From NCBI GenBank assembly GCA_017645945.1, contig JAGCNL010000028.1:62001-126000 (forward strand): a stretch of DNA of 64,000 nt, read 5' to 3'. A model generated the notes under the pieces. That model was not told the DNA's origin. It saw only the letters and a list, made by a program, of their open reading frames with translations, and made no database searches. The translations under genes were made by a program, and so were the position numbers. Below are positions 62,716 through 64,000 of this stretch, in pieces (position 1 is the first letter of the stretch; the number at the start of each line of letters is the position of its first letter). Source of the stretch: Salinivirgaceae bacterium. GTDB taxonomy: Bacteria > Bacteroidota > Bacteroidia > Bacteroidales > SZUA-534.

Positions 62716-64000
62716 ATGTCTTTGAAAACCAAAATATTATCAATATCCGCCCTTGTGCTGGTGATTCTGCTGGTGATTTTGTTCTACAGAGGTTGCTCAA
62801 GAAATCAAAGTCCAACAGAATCGGTGACCAAAGACGAGGTAATCGACATTGATACCGTCGGCCTTGAAGAAGCAGCAGAACCGATTGATGTTGAATTGAT
62901 TACGGCTGATGAACCGTCGGCCGATGTCAGCCAAAGCGGCAGTAAAAACAAAAAACGATACACTGGCCCGTGGCAGATTAAAAACGATGTGCGGAAAGTG
63001 AAGGATATTGCCATTGAAGACATTGCCAAAGAGATTGTTGTTAAGCCAATTGTGGGCGATGAACCGATAGGCGATATTTGGCGAATAGAAGGTACTAGCA
63101 ACGATTTCATCGCCTCCGATGGGCATGGAGTAACGTTCTATCACATTAAAGACGGAAGGCTTGTGGAAAAACTTCACGCTGTCGGACGCGGGCCTGGTGA
63201 GTACTCAATCCAACTTGTTCAATTCTCGTACCTGCCTGCCGATAGCCTTTTTTGTGGCTACGACCAGAATATGGGGCAGATAATGTTTTACAAAACTTCG
63301 CCGTTCAAGTTCGATTCGAAATTCGATATAAAAAGATTTGCTGAAAATAAACACTTGGAAGATTTGATTGTGCTTGGCCGAGACCATCTTCTGCTCACAT
63401 TCAAACAGCAGAAAGAAGACATTGCTTATGTTTACGGTAAATGCGCTGTTTACGAATACGACGGGCACTCAATCGACAAAATAATTGATATTGGGCAAGA
63501 TAGTCCTTATGCTAAGGATATGTTTGCGCGTTCGGGCAACGATGTGCTGATGTCAGTGCTTGAAGAAAAAAGTATGCTCTACCGATATGCCAACGGCAAA
63601 AAAACAAAAGTGGCGACAATCGACTACAGCGATATGGAAATGAACAAAACCAAAGTTGACGTTAAAAGTAATGTTGGCGATGATAATGTGGTGCGTACAT
63701 TCATATCATACAACGACCTCGCCACTGGCTGCTATTTTGTGCATCTGACTGATTCGGTTATGACCTACTGGGTTTGTCCAATTTTTGAAAAAAATTATTC
63801 CCGTTACTTGGCCATTGCCACGCGCGACAACGTGCAGAACTACAAAGTCCACATTGGCGGATTGAATTTCGATGTCCTCCCCAATATGGTTGACAACGGC
63901 GTTTACACGATGCTGATAAAAGGCGACTGGGAGACCATAATCAATGAGGACGAGGAACTGTCGCCCGTGGGCAAACGCATCATCGATGCACTAAAAGGCA
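62716..64000 (+). CDS. Six-bladed beta-propeller protein, third tandem paralogue (3' cut by window)
   Basis: The frame is open from ATG 62716 to the window end (428 codons), so the gene is incomplete. It is a clear paralogue of the gene at 59733: the same N-terminal anchor (LVILLVILFYRGCSRNQ), the same acidic stalk pattern with IDIDTV, and matching PWQIKNDVRKVKDIAIEDIA. It also has FYHIKDGRLVEKL and the end motif SPVGKRIIDALKG. It keeps GRGPGEYSIQ, closer to the BF3164 consensus than the first copy's GKGTKEYRVQ. The shared 5' flank shows that the duplication included upstream DNA. Confidence 0.75.
   Translation, partial: MSLKTKILSISALVLVILLVILFYRGCSRNQSPTESVTKDEVIDIDTVGLEEAAEPIDVELITADEPSADVSQSGSKNKKRYTGPWQIKNDVRKVKDIAIEDIAKEIVVKPIVGDEPIGDIWRIEGTSNDFIASDGHGVTFYHIKDGRLVEKLHAVGRGPGEYSIQLVQFSYLPADSLFCGYDQNMGQIMFYKTSPFKFDSKFDIKRFAENKHLEDLIVLGRDHLLLTFKQQKEDIAYVYGKCAVYEYDGHSIDKIIDIGQDSPYAKDMFARSGNDVLMSVLEEKSMLYRYANGKKTKVATIDYSDMEMNKTKVDVKSNVGDDNVVRTFISYNDLATGCYFVHLTDSVMTYWVCPIFEKNYSRYLAIATRDNVQNYKVHIGGLNFDVLPNMVDNGVYTMLIKGDWETIINEDEELSPVGKRIIDALKG

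Overview
The window looks like a chromosomal stretch from a member of the Bacteroidota, most likely order Bacteroidales. Direct evidence: about twenty genes are preceded by the phylum's own promoter form, a TAnnTTTG -7 box with TTG or TTTG some 18-22 nt upstream. Strong Shine-Dalgarno sites are almost absent. There are many SPII lipoproteins and two type IX secretion (T9SS) C-terminal sorting domains. The marker families also fit: BY-kinase, BF3164-like six-bladed propellers, secreted C1B peptidase, and DegT and rny in their usual form. The T9SS cargo argues against the genus Bacteroides itself. Nothing here is a phage, an insertion sequence or a CRISPR array.

Layout. 1-6053 (plus): tail of an FGGY sugar kinase, a large repeat-containing lipoprotein, a DUF456 membrane protein and the glmM-ruvX-def operon. 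6088-13975 (minus): one long run that starts with a Wza-like export lipoprotein and a Wzc-like tyrosine kinase with a striking Tyr-Gly tail. It continues through a small membrane protein, a secreted C1B peptidase, lgt, a GH5 lipoprotein, a PH-like protein and an EFR1 ferredoxin, with no glycosyltransferases. 14059-18893 (minus): a tight operon of pheT, macrodomain, SiaC-like DUF1987, rhomboid protease and a degenerate class IV aminotransferase homologue. 19051-25563: a lipoprotein, then an isopropylmalate-synthase-like gene and leuB, separated by an accessory island (T9SS BspA-type LRR protein, PIN toxin-antitoxin pair, methyltransferase, palindromic repeats).

25800-45435 is mostly housekeeping: dnaG, argS, a 1690-aa gingipain-like C25 protease, asnB, an S4 protein, adk, hpt, an ECF sigma factor, a DegT aminotransferase, rny, a probable 6S RNA, zapA with its coiled-coil partner, and dnaX. 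dnaX is split by a run of ten A residues and probably makes gamma and tau by slippage. 45448-57934: a hybrid histidine kinase, tRNA-Met(CAT), gdhA, a coiled-coil lipoprotein with an outer-membrane barrel, the kdsC cluster, recR and a TPR/PAS/SpoIIE-phosphatase sensor. 58010-64000: a type B carboxylesterase and three six-bladed-propeller proteins in tandem. The third is cut by the window end, and the array is interspersed with copies of a short palindromic repeat that also sits inside the LRR gene.

Most noteworthy: the dnaX poly-A frameshift; an unannotated promoter-hairpin unit at 36806-36918 that looks like a structured small RNA; the palindromic repeat family with one in-frame copy inside a secreted protein; the aminotransferase homologue lacking its PLP lysine; and the expandable Tyr-Gly tail of the BY-kinase. 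I found no convincing wholly new multi-gene system.
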